This document shows, piece by piece, positions 52,389-61,526 of a stretch of DNA of 64,000 nt (within the stretch, counting starts at the first letter, position 1; each line of letters starts with the position of its first letter). Under the pieces are notes generated by a model. It made no database searches and had not been told where the DNA came from. It worked only from the letters and a program-made list of their open reading frames with translations. This DNA is from JACDAL01 sp963849115. GTDB lineage: Bacteria > Actinomycetota > CADDZG01 > WHSQ01. The translations under genes were made by a program, and so were the position numbers. The stretch spans positions 1 through 64,000 of the forward strand of contig CAWKGK010000010.1 of the NCBI GenBank assembly GCA_963849115.1, read 5' to 3'.

Positions 52389-53264
52389 TCAACGTCCGGG
52401 GGCCGGGGGCGCAGATCCGGCGAAAACCTTATTCGAATCCATGAATGCCTCCGTGAGATAAAAGTCGTCGCGGGTCAGGGTACGGGTCTTGAGGCTGAAG
52501 ATCAGCGACAGCTCTCGCCGGCCGTCCTCGTAGTGCAAGAAGGACTTGATCGTGGACCCGTCGATGCGGATTTCGTTCCACGACGGCGGCGTCAAACCTC
52601 TCACCCTTCTCGTCGCGGCCGTTCCGGAGTTGCAGATCAGCATTCCGTTGAGGCCCCAGAAGAAGGGCACGTGCTTGTGTCCGGAAAGCACGACATCGAC
52701 GTCCAGCTTCGTGATCTCGCCGAGCAGGTCGCCTGCGTCGGTGATGATGTTGCGTTCCCGGCCGGTCCCGGGGATCGACACGAGGTGATGGTGTATCGCA
52801 AGGATCTTGAGATCGTCGGGGTGGTCGAAGCCCTCTCGGAGCCAGGCGTAGTTCTCACGTCCGCAGTGGCCCTCGTTCATGTCCGGCGACGAGGAGTCGA
52901 CCGCGACCACCGTGAAACCAGAAGCCTGCATGCGCTCGGCACGAACCTCATCGAACTCCCGGCGAAAGATCGAGAAGCGGCTGCCGAAGAGCCGTTCGAA
53001 GTGGACATAGCCGACGTTTCTCGAATCGTGGTTCCCGGGGATGACCACCATGGGATGCTCGATTTGCTGGAGCCAGCCGGCCGCCTCCTCGAACTCCCAC
53101 TCGTAGCCGGCCGCGGTCAGATCCCCGGCCACGACGACCAGGTCCAGCTCCATGGTGTTGACGCGGTCGATGATCGACTGCATCAGCTTGCGGTCGAAGG
53201 TGATCTCGCCGCAGTGGATGTCTGAGATCTGGGCGAGGCGGACGGGTAGAGTGGAAAGCGACAT
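52389..53264 (-). CDS. Calcineurin-like metallophosphoesterase, CpdA-like
   Basis: 291 residues from ATG 53264 behind GGGAG. The metal-binding set is complete: LAQISDIHCG (D-x-H), VVVAGDLTAAG (GD), VIPGNHDSRN (GNHD), AIHHHLV (H), LSGHKHVP (GHxH). Compared with generic MPPEs it has extra insertions. CpdA-type enzymes hydrolyse cyclic nucleotides. It is divergent, 22 bp away, from a stand-alone cNMP-binding protein, which supports a cyclic-nucleotide role. It overlaps no gene. Confidence 0.85.
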   Translation of the reverse strand: MSLSTLPVRLAQISDIHCGEITFDRKLMQSIIDRVNTMELDLVVVAGDLTAAGYEWEFEEAAGWLQQIEHPMVVIPGNHDSRNVGYVHFERLFGSRFSIFRREFDEVRAERMQASGFTVVAVDSSSPDMNEGHCGRENYAWLREGFDHPDDLKILAIHHHLVSIPGTGRERNIITDAGDLLGEITKLDVDVVLSGHKHVPFFWGLNGMLICNSGTAATRRVRGLTPPSWNEIRIDGSTIKSFLHYEDGRRELSLIFSLKTRTLTRDDFYLTEAFMDSNKVFAGSAPPAPGR

Positions 53265-53286
53265 TTCAGCTCCCAATAGGCGAGGC

Positions 53287-53796
53287 ATGCGAAGGACCGG
53301 AAAGGAATTCGCCCGCGAGGATAAGGGCAGGAGGATAAGGAAGGAGATAGGGCACAGCCTGGTGAAGGCGCTACGCAGCGTCCCCGGCTTCTCCTCCCTC
53401 GACGACCGCGACCTGCTCCAGATTGTCGGCGTCTCCATGAACCTGCACTGGCCCACGGGCGGCATCGTGTTCACAGAGGGCGCTGCGGCCGAAGGGCTCT
53501 ACATCGTCCTTTCGGGTTGTGTCCGCATCCTCGTCGGCCCCCGAGACAGCGAAACCGAGGTCGCCTCCATCGGGCCGGGCGAGTTCTTTGGCGAGCTGTC
53601 CTTGCTCGAGGACCGCACCCACTCCAAGAACGCCCGAGCAACGGAGGACTCGGAGCTGATGATCCTCCCCAAGGAGTCGTTCCGGCGGCTCTTGGACGCC
53701 GACACGGTGCTGGCGCAGCACGTCTCGGAGAAGGTGGAGGAACGACTCCGCGCAGATCAGACCCGCCGCACTCGGTTGGATTCCGACAGCGTCTAG
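53287..53796 (+). CDS. Stand-alone cyclic-nucleotide-binding domain protein
   Basis: 169 residues from ATG 53287. CAP_ED fold: LRSVPGFSSLDDRDLLQIVG, WPTGGIVFTEGAAAEGLYIVLSGCVRIL, and the phosphate-binding cassette GEFFGELSLLEDRTHSKNARATED (Gly-Glu and Arg). There is no helix-turn-helix, so it is not a CRP-type activator; it may act as a cAMP sensor through partners. The N-terminal 25 residues are basic. It is followed by the hairpin at 53812 and is divergent from the phosphoesterase gene. Confidence 0.9.
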   Translation: MRRTGKEFAREDKGRRIRKEIGHSLVKALRSVPGFSSLDDRDLLQIVGVSMNLHWPTGGIVFTEGAAAEGLYIVLSGCVRILVGPRDSETEVASIGPGEFFGELSLLEDRTHSKNARATEDSELMILPKESFRRLLDADTVLAQHVSEKVEERLRADQTRRTRLDSDSV

Positions 53797-53811
53797 CTCT
53801 ATGCAGGCTGA

Positions 53812-53828
53812 GCCCCGCTCAGCGGGGC
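53812..53828. terminator. GC-rich hairpin between convergent genes
   Basis: GCCCCGC and GCGGGGC form a 7-bp stem around TCA, between the convergent cNMP-binding and bacterioferritin genes. The flanks (TGCAG before, TCTGCAAAGA after) resemble element A, so it may be a third, shorter copy. No T-run follows. Confidence 0.55.
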
Positions 53829-53847
53829 CAGGTCTGCAAAGAGCGGG

Positions 53848-54354
53848 TTAGGCCAGGCCCTCGGCCTCGAACTCTCGCAGGAAGCCCTCGAACAGGCGCC
53901 TGTGGCCCTCCTCGTCGCGCAGGATCGCTATGACCATGTCCTGGGTGACGAGATCGACGTCGTCGGTGAACTGGATGAGCTTGTTGTAGTGCTCGATTGC
54001 GCCGGTCTCGGCCTCGATCACACCACGGATGACGTGGACAATGTCGGTTTGCTGCTCGGGCGGCTGAAGGTACTTCTGCTCGGCGGTGAAGTCGAGGGAG
54101 CCGGGAACCGTTCCGTAGAGCTCCTTGATGCGCTCGCCGAACTGCCGGGCGTGACCGAGCTCCTCCTGGACGTCCTGCTCGAGCGACTCGATGATCTCCT
54201 GAGCCCGCACACCGTCGGGGTTGATCGAGTTGGCCATGTAGCTCATGACGGTCTCGATCTCCATCCAGTAGGCGCGGGTCAGGAGCCCGATGACCTCTTC
54301 CCGCTCGGCCTTCTTGGCGTCGGAGAGAATTCCCTCCCTGCTGCTTCGTGGCAT
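53848..54354 (-). CDS. Bacterioferritin-like diiron ferritin protein
   Basis: 168 residues, ATG 54354 behind AGGAGG. Four-helix ferritin-like fold with diiron ligands: the Glu in helix A (YWMEIETVMSYMANSI), E-x2-H in helix B (VQEELGHARQFGERI), Glu in helix C (IEAETGAIEHYNKLI) and E-x2-H in helix D (LRDEEGHRRLFEGFL). It probably oxidises and stores iron. The spacing and length fit Bfr, although no heme Met is identified. Confidence 0.85.
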   Translation of the reverse strand: MPRSSREGILSDAKKAEREEVIGLLTRAYWMEIETVMSYMANSINPDGVRAQEIIESLEQDVQEELGHARQFGERIKELYGTVPGSLDFTAEQKYLQPPEQQTDIVHVIRGVIEAETGAIEHYNKLIQFTDDVDLVTQDMVIAILRDEEGHRRLFEGFLREFEAEGLA

Positions 54355-54418
54355 GGTGCATTACCTCCTCTTAGATGTGGCTTTCTCTATCTTGTCCCTA
54401 CCCACGATCGCTCGGGAG

Positions 54419-55393
54419 CTACCGCCGCTCGACCAGCGGAGCAGGCGACGGGGTGGTGTCGTCCTCCACCCAGTCCCGGGTGATGTAGAGCCAGAAGGCG
54501 AGCCCCGCGTAGCGGCCGTAGCGGGCAAAACGGCGCTTGATGGTGGTGTCGGTGGAGGAACGTTTGCCGGCCAAGCGGAGATAGGTGGGCCGGGTCCAAG
54601 AGTCCAGGATCAGCCGCGAGTAGCGGCCCAGCATCAGCATGACGTGGGCGGCCGCATACGGGCCCACGCCGGGCAGCGCCAGCAGGCGGGCCTCGAGCTC
54701 GTCGTCCGAGAGCTCTGAGGGCTTTGCCCGGCCCAGCTGCTCCAGATCCAGCTCGCCCACAGCCACTCGTTGGGCGAGATCGTGCAGGTAGCGCCATCTG
54801 TAGCCGGAGCGTGCCACCTCCCGATAGAACGACTCGCCGGCCGAGGCCATCGCCGCAGGAGTAGGAAAACAGCGCCCGCCCGCGCCCGAGGGCGGGGCTC
54901 CCGGCGCCTTCTCGCCCAGGTGCTCTACGAGAGCGGAAACCATCCGCCGCGTCGCCGACCACGAACAGTTCGTGGTGCAGATGGTCTTGACGACTTCCTC
55001 GAACACGGTGGCGCTGCGCACCATGCGGCCGGCCCCCTGTGTCACCCAGGCGAGCTGAGGGTCTCCGGCCGCCTGCGCATAGAAGGGTGAGAGGTCCTCG
55101 TCGAGGCGCAGGATGTGGGCTACCGCCTGCCGCAGGCTCTCAACCGCCGCTGCCGCTGGGCGCCGCCCCGCTACCTCGATGCCCACGTAGCCGGACCGGA
55201 ACTCCCCTACGGTCACCGTGCGAGCGCCGCCACCGGGAAGGCGCAGGGTGACCTGGAGCGTGCGAGCGGCCTCGTCGAGGCTCAGGGGCGGCAGCTCCGT
55301 GATCCCGTGCGAGTTGATCGTGCGCCACAGGTCTATCTTCCAATGTCCCACTGGATTCTGTAGGGGAAGCTCTGCTATCCGCGTCCAGACCAT
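54419..55393 (-). CDS. HhH-GPD DNA glycosylase, AlkA-like (3-methyladenine DNA glycosylase)
   Basis: 324 residues from ATG 55393 (GTG at 55396 possible). The N-terminal part (LPLQNPVGHWKIDLW, LPGGGARTVTVGEFRSG) is the AlkA-type flanking domain. The hairpin LPGVGPYAAAHVMLML and the catalytic Asp in LILDSWTRPTYLR define HhH-GPD glycosylases. A helix with ATVFEEVVKTICTTNCSW is typical of AlkA. It removes alkylated bases such as 3-methyladenine from DNA. No Fe-S cluster Cys are present. Confidence 0.88.
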   Translation of the reverse strand: MVWTRIAELPLQNPVGHWKIDLWRTINSHGITELPPLSLDEAARTLQVTLRLPGGGARTVTVGEFRSGYVGIEVAGRRPAAAAVESLRQAVAHILRLDEDLSPFYAQAAGDPQLAWVTQGAGRMVRSATVFEEVVKTICTTNCSWSATRRMVSALVEHLGEKAPGAPPSGAGGRCFPTPAAMASAGESFYREVARSGYRWRYLHDLAQRVAVGELDLEQLGRAKPSELSDDELEARLLALPGVGPYAAAHVMLMLGRYSRLILDSWTRPTYLRLAGKRSSTDTTIKRRFARYGRYAGLAFWLYITRDWVEDDTTPSPAPLVERR

Positions 55394-55463
55394 CACAGAA
55401 GCCTACGGCGGCTTGATCCACCCGGCAGTTAGAATTACAGACTTGTAGCTTGCGAGAAGGAGA

Positions 55464-57130
55464 CTAGTCGGGCACCTGGAAGACCGCTTTGAAGCGCTCG
55501 AACAAGGCCTGCGAGTCGTTCCAGTTCTCGGCGTGCGACTGGAAGTTGAGGGCGAACCCGAAATCGGATGTGACGAAGCCGAGGTTGTAAGCATGCAACT
55601 CCGTTCCGCCGTCGCTGTAGCTGTACTCCCACAGAGCGGCCTCATGACCCTTGTAGATCGTCGGGTCGATGCGGATCTCCGCGTAGTCGGCGTGGCTCTC
55701 GGCGAAAGCCGCTGAGAACTGGTCCCAATGCGCCTCGGGCGAGGGGCCCGGGTCGCCGGTCCAGTCCACTCGCAGGTACGTGCCGGTCTCGGGGTCCACG
55801 AAGTCGGTCGTCGTCAAGGAAGCCGACTGAGGTCGCACGACCCAGTCTGCCGGATAGGCGAGCGCGTAACCGGTCTCGGGATCGGTGTAGGCGGCCCACG
55901 ACGCCGGCGCCCCTTGTGGGACCTCCGCCTCATCGTCCGTCCCTCCCGAGTCCCCACTAGGGCCAGGGTTCTCGCTCGGGCCGGGGCCTGGTTCTCGCTC
56001 GGGCCGGGGCCCTGGGCGTCCGAACCACCAGCCGAAGAGGAGTCCCCGCGCTCGCCGGCCTCGGCGACGGCCGGTTCCGGGTCGCGACCGGATCCGGTCC
56101 CATCGCGCACGGCATCGACAGCCCACAGTCCCGCGAGCGCCGCGGCGGCGGCGAGGGCCGCGGTTGTGAGGACCCAGGGCAACCGCGCGCGGCGCTGCGC
56201 GGGCCGGACGACCTCGTAGGGCTCCTCTTCTGAGACCGAGTTCCATTCCGGCAGCAGCGGCCGCGTCCGCTCGAAGATATCGGTCGGCCTGCGGCTTCCG
56301 GCCGCTCCACCCGCCACCTCCCGAAGCCTGACGATGAGGTCCTCGTCGGACGGGCGCCGATTGGGCTCCTTCGTCAACATCTCCGAGATCACGGGCTCGA
56401 GAGGGCCGGCGCGCGTGGCCGGAGGTGGATCCTCCGAGGCGGCCGCAGCAAGGGTCGAAATCGCGGAGCCCTTGTCAAACGGAGGGACTCCCTCGACCGC
56501 ATAGAAGAGGGTGGCTCCGAGGGCCCAGGTATCCGCGGGAGGGCCGCTGTCCGACGACTGAGCCTGCTCCGGGGCCATGAACGGCGGCGAGCCAAGGACG
56601 AGTCCTGTGGCCGTGATTCGGGAATCGTCCTTTACCGACGCGATGCCAAAGTCTGCAAGCTTGACCCGATCGCCCGGACCAACCATCAGGTTCCCGGGCT
56701 TGACGTCGCGGTGCACGATCCCGCGCTCGTGGGCATTGGCCAACACCTCTGCGACCTGTGCCCCGATCGCGGCGGCGCGCTCGGGGGTCAGAGGACCCTC
56801 TTTGGCCACGATCTCCGCCAGGGTTGGGACCTCGACCAGCTCCATGACGATGTACACCCGATCCTCGTCGCGGATCACGTCATAGGTCGTGACCGCGCAC
56901 GGGTGGTTCAGGCGCGCCGCCGCGATCGCCTCGCGGAGTACCCGCGCTCTCACCCCGTCGGCCTCGGCGCCCACGACGCTTGGTATGTCGATCTCTTTGA
57001 GCGCGACCCGGCGATTCAAGACGTTGTCGTCCGCCTCCCACACCACGCCCAATCCCCCCCGACCCAAGAGCCTCTGCAGCGCGTAGCGCTGGTCGACGAC
57101 TCGGTAGTAGGTGATCTCTCGATGCACCAT
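55464..57130 (-). CDS. Ser/Thr protein kinase with outer domain, frame broken by a 23-bp duplication
   Basis: The kinase starts at ATG 57130 (AGGGGG upstream): glycine loop LGRGGLGVVWEA, VALKEID, catalytic VHRDVKPGN, LADFGIAS, PFMAPEQ. One membrane helix (PWVLTTAALAAAAALAGLW) follows, then a Gly/Pro/Ser/Glu linker and an extracytoplasmic domain of about 150 residues (SWAAYTDPETGYALAYPADWVV). In the linker a 23-bp unit is duplicated in tandem (55967-55988 and 55990-56011), which shifts the frame; removing one copy makes the whole gene open from 57130 to 55464. As it stands, the kinase ends in an unrelated tail. PknB-like signalling, with the outer domain sensing the envelope, is the likely function. 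Confidence 0.87.
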
Positions 57131-57372
57131 CGTTTGATGCCCCCTCGCTGCCGTCTCCTCCCGGAGATCTTTCTTTGGGTCCGTAATGACGATCGCTCTT
57201 TCTCCTGGGTTACCCAAGCCCCAGAAAATTACGCGTCGCATTCGATTAGGAATGGTTGATGCTTGAAAATGTTGGGTCTCGGTTGCCGCTGCGCTCTTGA
57301 GCATTGGCTCCGCGAAGTTGTCCTTCGAGGGGCCCATGTCCCCTATCGCATCACCAGTTCAGTCCGCGATCC
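57131..57372. other. Intergenic region upstream of the kinase gene
   Basis: About 240 bp; must contain the kinase promoter. An open frame upstream to 57337 in frame with the kinase does not look family-like. Nothing else is supported. Confidence 0.35.
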
Positions 57373-58116
57373 TCATGCCCGGGAGTCGAAACGGTCGAGC
57401 AGCTCGAGGGTGGTGAGAGTGAGCTCGAGATCGGCAAAGCCTTCGGGGGCCGCGGCGCCCCGCAGCAGCTCGGTGAGGGTGTCGACGGAAAGGTGTTCGG
57501 GCGGTATGCGGGCAGCGGCCCAGAAGACCAGCGCGCTCGCCCACTCCTCGGGCCCCCACTCCTCCGCGTTCTCCCGCGCCCAGCGCAGCCCCCATTCGGC
57601 CATCTCGGTCTTGGGTCCTTCGGCGAGCCAGTAGGCGGCGGCCGCGGCGAAGGTCGGGTAGGCCCCGCCGGTGACCCTCCCCTCCAGATCAGCCTCCCCT
57701 CTCAGCAGGTCGATGGCACGGGGGCCGGGGTCTCGGCCCAGCGACAGCAAGCCACAGGCGGCGGCCGCGGTCGCCCACACCTCGATTCCACCGGGGGTGG
57801 TGAGCTCACCCGGCACATGCTCTGCGGTGTCCGTCCATGCCTGAGATGGAGCCTTGGCACCTTCGAGCCAGTCTCCTGCTCTCCTCGCCGAATCGGACGC
57901 CTGCAGCTCGATCAAGCCCAGGTGACAGAGCCCTGCGCCGGTGGCGGCGGTCGAGGCGGCCCCGCCGAGGTCGAGGAAGGCCCCGTCCTCGCGCTGTAGC
58001 GGGATCAGGGGCATGTCCCCGGGCTCTTCCCCGGACAGCCTGAGCGCGCGCCAGCACTGCCACTCGTCCCCTTGGGCCAGCACCTGCTCGGCGGCGGCCT
58101 CGACATCGATACTCAT
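57373..58116 (-). CDS. Helical repeat protein resembling terpenoid-cyclase/prenyltransferase-like folds, unknown function
   Basis: 247 residues from ATG 58116, overlapping the stop of the PPOX gene (ATGA). It is rich in Ala and Trp with alternating helices (AGLCHLGLIELQAS, WATAAAACGLLSLGRDPGPRAIDLLRG, GAYPTFAAAAAYWLAEG, WASALVFWAAARI), which resembles the alpha-alpha barrel repeats of squalene-cyclase-like proteins. No catalytic DxDD or QW motif is evident. Co-translation with an F420-type oxidoreductase suggests a linked metabolic role. The family is not identified. Confidence 0.6.
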   Translation of the reverse strand: MSIDVEAAAEQVLAQGDEWQCWRALRLSGEEPGDMPLIPLQREDGAFLDLGGAASTAATGAGLCHLGLIELQASDSARRAGDWLEGAKAPSQAWTDTAEHVPGELTTPGGIEVWATAAAACGLLSLGRDPGPRAIDLLRGEADLEGRVTGGAYPTFAAAAAYWLAEGPKTEMAEWGLRWARENAEEWGPEEWASALVFWAAARIPPEHLSVDTLTELLRGAAAPEGFADLELTLTTLELLDRFDSRA

Positions 58117-58541
58117 TGCCACGTCCACCACAGAATGCGCCGTGGATCGAGCACGATTGCCTCGTCCTCGGGAGGGTGCAGGGCGTATTGCTCGTAACGA
58201 CTCGCTAGGTGGGCGCTCGCCTCCCCCACCGGCTCGACATGAGCCAGGCCGCGGACCATCACCCAGCCCAGGCGGGTCCAGTCTCTCTCGTAGTGGTCGA
58301 GCAGCAAGGTGGCCTCGGGGTTGCGCTCGATGTTTCGGACCCGCTGCTGAACCTTGGACGACTTGGGCTTGTGGTCGACGGGCACATAGAGTCGCTCCCC
58401 CAAAGCGATCCAACAGACGGGGACGAGATGAGGGCGGCCGTGTGTGTCGAGCGTGCCGAGCACGCCGCGCTCGGCGCTTGAGGCGACGCCCGAGGCACGG
58501 GCAGGCAACTCCGCTAACGAATGGCAGGACCCCGAGGGCAT
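58113..58541 (-). CDS. PPOX-class oxidoreductase, F420-dependent type (TIGR03668-like)
   Basis: 142 residues, ATG 58541 with GGGAGGAT upstream. Split-barrel flavin/F420 fold: GVLGTLDTHGRPHLVPVCWIAL, LYVPVDHKPK (basic Lys), RVRNIERNPEATLLLDHYE, WVMVRGLAHVE. The order matches the actinobacterial PPOX F420-dependent family. Its stop overlaps the next gene. It probably reduces small molecules with reduced F420; the substrate is unknown. Confidence 0.9.
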   Translation of the reverse strand: MPSGSCHSLAELPARASGVASSAERGVLGTLDTHGRPHLVPVCWIALGERLYVPVDHKPKSSKVQQRVRNIERNPEATLLLDHYERDWTRLGWVMVRGLAHVEPVGEASAHLASRYEQYALHPPEDEAIVLDPRRILWWTWQ

Positions 58542-58671
58542 GGGCAGATCCTCCCACGCTATGCTCGGGGGCCTACTCGCGAGCTCAAGAAAGGCGTCCT
58601 ATTCGATGAAGCGCTGAACCCCGTCCACGGCTCGCCCACCGGCGAGCGCAGCTTCTTCATGAGGGGTTCAT

Positions 58672-60289
58672 GTGGTTCGTATCGCCGCTGCTCGCATCTC
58701 CAAGCATCACGGGTCCCAGCTCGTGCTCGACAACGTCTCTGTTGAGCTCCATTCCACTTCCCGGCTCGGGATCGTGGGCCGTAACGGCGCAGGGAAGTCG
58801 ACCCTGCTACGCATCCTTGCGGGACTCGAGGCCCCCGACTCAGGAGATGCTGACTCGTGACCCTCGCTCGCTCGAGGTAGGACTTCTCGCGCAAGAGCAC
58901 GACGCGTTGCCGCGAGAAACCGTGAGGAGTTATCTCTGGCGGCGTACGGGCCTCGGCCCGGTGGCAGCACGAATGGACGCGCTTGAAGACCGTATTCAAG
59001 GAGACCTCACTGCGATCGAGCCCCTTACCGAAACGGTGGAGCGCTTCAGGGCATTGGGGGGCGGGGACATCGAAGCGCGTGCCGCGGAACTGTGCGATTC
59101 CCTGCGGCTTCCGGCCGACCCCGATTTCGAGATGAGTGTCCTGTCCGGAGGTCAGCGGGCGCGCGCCGCTCTCGCGTCGATGCTCCTCGCCCGCTTCGAT
59201 GTCTTCTTGCTCGACGAGCCCACCAACGATCTGGACTTCGAAGGGCTCGCCCGACTCGAGGACTGGATCGGCGGGCTCAAGGGTGGCGTGGCGGTTGTGT
59301 CCCACGACCGCCACTTCCTCGACCGGATTGTCAAGGACATCCTCGAACTGGACGAGCACTCGCACACGGCGACGGCTTTCGCCGGAGGCTTCAGCGCCTA
59401 CCGAGAGGCCGCCGCGCTTAGCCGAGCCCAGCAACGCCGGGCTCACGATCGCTACGTATCGGAACGCGCCCGGCTGCAACAGCGCATCAGAAGGCAGAGA
59501 AGCTGGGCGGAAAAAGGGGCACGCCGGGCTCGTCACTCAAACGAACCGGACAAGAACATCCGTTTCGGCAAGACTCAGGGGGCGCAGAACCTCGCCTCGA
59601 AAGCGAGCTCGTTGGAGCGGCGCCTCGACCAACTCGAGACTGTGGAGAAACCGTGGGAGGGTTGGAACCTGGACCTCGATATTGCACCGGGAAGGCGCAG
59701 CGGAGACATTGTGGTGCGCCTCGAAGGGGCCGTTCTGACAAGGGGGGCCTGGAAGCTCGGCTCCCTCGATCTCGAGATCACCTACGGCGAGCGGATCGCG
59801 CTAATGGGGCCCAACGGCTCCGGCAAAACTACGTTGCTGAGGGCGATTCTCGGCCAAGTTCCACTGGCCGGCGGCCGTCGCTATGTGGGCCCCGGCGTTG
59901 TGGTGGGGATCTTGGACCAGCGACGAGCGTTGTTCGGTGACGGCGTCATGCTGTCGCAGTTCCAAGACCGATCGGGCTTGCTCGAGGAAAGCGCGCGCCG
60001 CTTGCTTGCCAAGTTCGACCTCTACTCCGAGCATGTCGAGCGCAGCGTCGATTCCCTGTCCCCGGGAGAGCGCACTCGGGCCGGGCTGGCACTGCTGGCG
60101 GCCGCCGAGGCCAATTGCCTGTTGCTGGACGAGCCCACCAATCAGCTCGACATCCCCGCCATCGAGGAGCTCGAGAGGGCGCTGGCTTCGTATCCCGGGA
60201 CCCTGGTGGTGGTGAGTCACGACCGCAGCTTCCTCGACAACCTCGGGCTGGAGCGCGAGATCGCTCTGCCCGTGCCGAGTGGTGGATAA
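58672..60289 (+). CDS. ABC-F family ATPase, frameshifted near the N-terminus
   Basis: GTG 58672 lies five bases after GAGGGG. The first 60 codons hold Walker A1 (GRNGAGKSTLL). A single extra base near 58848 (GATGCTGACTCG, where GATGTGACTCG is expected) breaks the frame; the rest is intact: signature LSGGQRARAAL, Walker B1 LLDEPTNDLDF, linker with coiled-coil region, Walker A2 GPNGSGKTT, signature LSPGERTRAG, Walker B2 LLDEPTNQLDI, H-loop SHDRSF. ABC-F proteins act on the ribosome, e.g. antibiotic resistance or energy-dependent translation factors. The C-terminus is unusual: it ends VPSGG in element B. Confidence 0.87.
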
Positions 60290-60325
60290 ATGGCCACATG
60301 GAGCATCTGACCACCACTCGGCACG
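60271..60325. repeat. Palindromic element B, copy 1
   Basis: CGTGCCGAGTGGTGG (60271-60285) and CCACCACTCGGCACG (60311-60325) are perfect 15-bp inverted arms around 25 bp. The reverse complement of the right part (TGGTCAGATGCTCC) recurs in copy 2 at 62061. The left arm holds the last codons and stop of the ABC-F gene. Confidence 0.85.
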
Positions 60326-60333
60326 GAGACGAA

Positions 60334-61473
60334 CTAGGCCCTCCAGCCGAAACGCTCGGCCTTGGGCTCTGTACTTGCCTCGGGATCGTTGGGCCGGCGG
60401 TTGGCGGGTCGCTGCGGCAGGATCGCCATATCGGGAAGATGCTTGCGGGGGCCGGACCAGGGCCCCGGTACCGCGACGGTGGCATCGGCCAGCGCATAAC
60501 ACAGCGATTCGTAGTTGACGCGCCAGCCGCGGAAGTCCTGCCACGCGTCCTCGGGCGTGCGCTCCATCGCAAAGCCCGCCTCTTGCAGCTTACGAACGCC
60601 GCCCGCGTACTCCTCATAGGTGAGCGTGATCTCCTCGTCCGGGAAGGGGTCCGGGTCATAGGGAATGTGGATGGCGCCGGCAATGTCACGCAGCGCGGTG
60701 AAACCCATTCGGAGACAGAGGCGAGCCTCCACCGGAGCGCGCGACGGTGAAAGCGACAGGTAGAGGGCGGCCGAGTCCATGACCGCCAGCAACCCGACGA
60801 CCCAACTGCGCAGCGGATGCGGCGAGCGGAACCACACCAGAGCCGGGTAAGTCGTGTGGCTCTCGGCGACCTCGGCCGCCCATCGTTCCCACTCACCGTA
60901 GAGGTCGGGCAGGGAGTCCATCAAGCTCACCATCTGCGCCCGAACCAGCAGCTCGGGTCCCCACGCCGGGGAGCCCGCCCGGCTCTGCAACATCGTGACC
61001 AGCATCTCCCGTCGGTTGAAGGCTCCGTACAGAGTTGGAAGGTAGGCAATCTGGAGCGCCACCACAACGAGGCCGGTGGCCGCCGCAATGAAGTGAATGG
61101 CGTCGGCACCGGTCTCAGCCGTGCCGGCGAAGCCCAGTGTCAGCATCGACGAGCCGCTCTCCCTCAGCGCCGAGGAGAAGGGGCCAGGAACGAACGGCCA
61201 CAACAACAGAGCGAAGCCGACGAAGAAAAGGAGCAGCCACGCGCCCAGCAGCGTGAGCAGGGATACCGGAGCGGAGATCGCCAGGATCCTGTCCTTCATC
61301 TCGTAGCTCTCGAAGCGGTTGGCAACGAACAGGAAAGTCTTCAGCGTGAGCCTGCGGCCGATGAACACCGACAGTCTGGAAGTGAAGCCGCGCGGAACGA
61401 CCAGGGTCTTCACCAAACTGCCCCCGGTCCCCAGCACGATGAAGAGCCCGACCGCGAACCCCGCCCAACGCAA
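60334..61473 (-). CDS. Ion-channel-like membrane protein
   Basis: 379 residues, ATG 61473. N-terminal membrane part with several hydrophobic segments (FAVGLFIVLGTGGSLVKTL, PVSLLTLLGAWLLLFFVGFALLL) and a pore-like region SSMLTLGFAGTAETG followed by a helix (AIHFIAAATGLVVVALQIAYLP), the two-TM/pore pattern of K+ channels, although the selectivity motif TVGYG is replaced by TLGFA. The long soluble C-terminus (from about residue 170) is helical (YGEWERWAAEVAESHTTYPAL, LCLRMGFTALRDIAGAIHIP). It resembles an actinobacterial family of unnamed channel-like proteins. Function inferred. Confidence 0.7.
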   Translation of the reverse strand: MRWAGFAVGLFIVLGTGGSLVKTLVVPRGFTSRLSVFIGRRLTLKTFLFVANRFESYEMKDRILAISAPVSLLTLLGAWLLLFFVGFALLLWPFVPGPFSSALRESGSSMLTLGFAGTAETGADAIHFIAAATGLVVVALQIAYLPTLYGAFNRREMLVTMLQSRAGSPAWGPELLVRAQMVSLMDSLPDLYGEWERWAAEVAESHTTYPALVWFRSPHPLRSWVVGLLAVMDSAALYLSLSPSRAPVEARLCLRMGFTALRDIAGAIHIPYDPDPFPDEEITLTYEEYAGGVRKLQEAGFAMERTPEDAWQDFRGWRVNYESLCYALADATVAVPGPWSGPRKHLPDMAILPQRPANRRPNDPEASTEPKAERFGWRA

Positions 61474-61526
61474 TCCTGAACCTCCAGTTCCCTTCGATAG
61501 CTCGGGATGATCGTAAGGTCTGAGCC

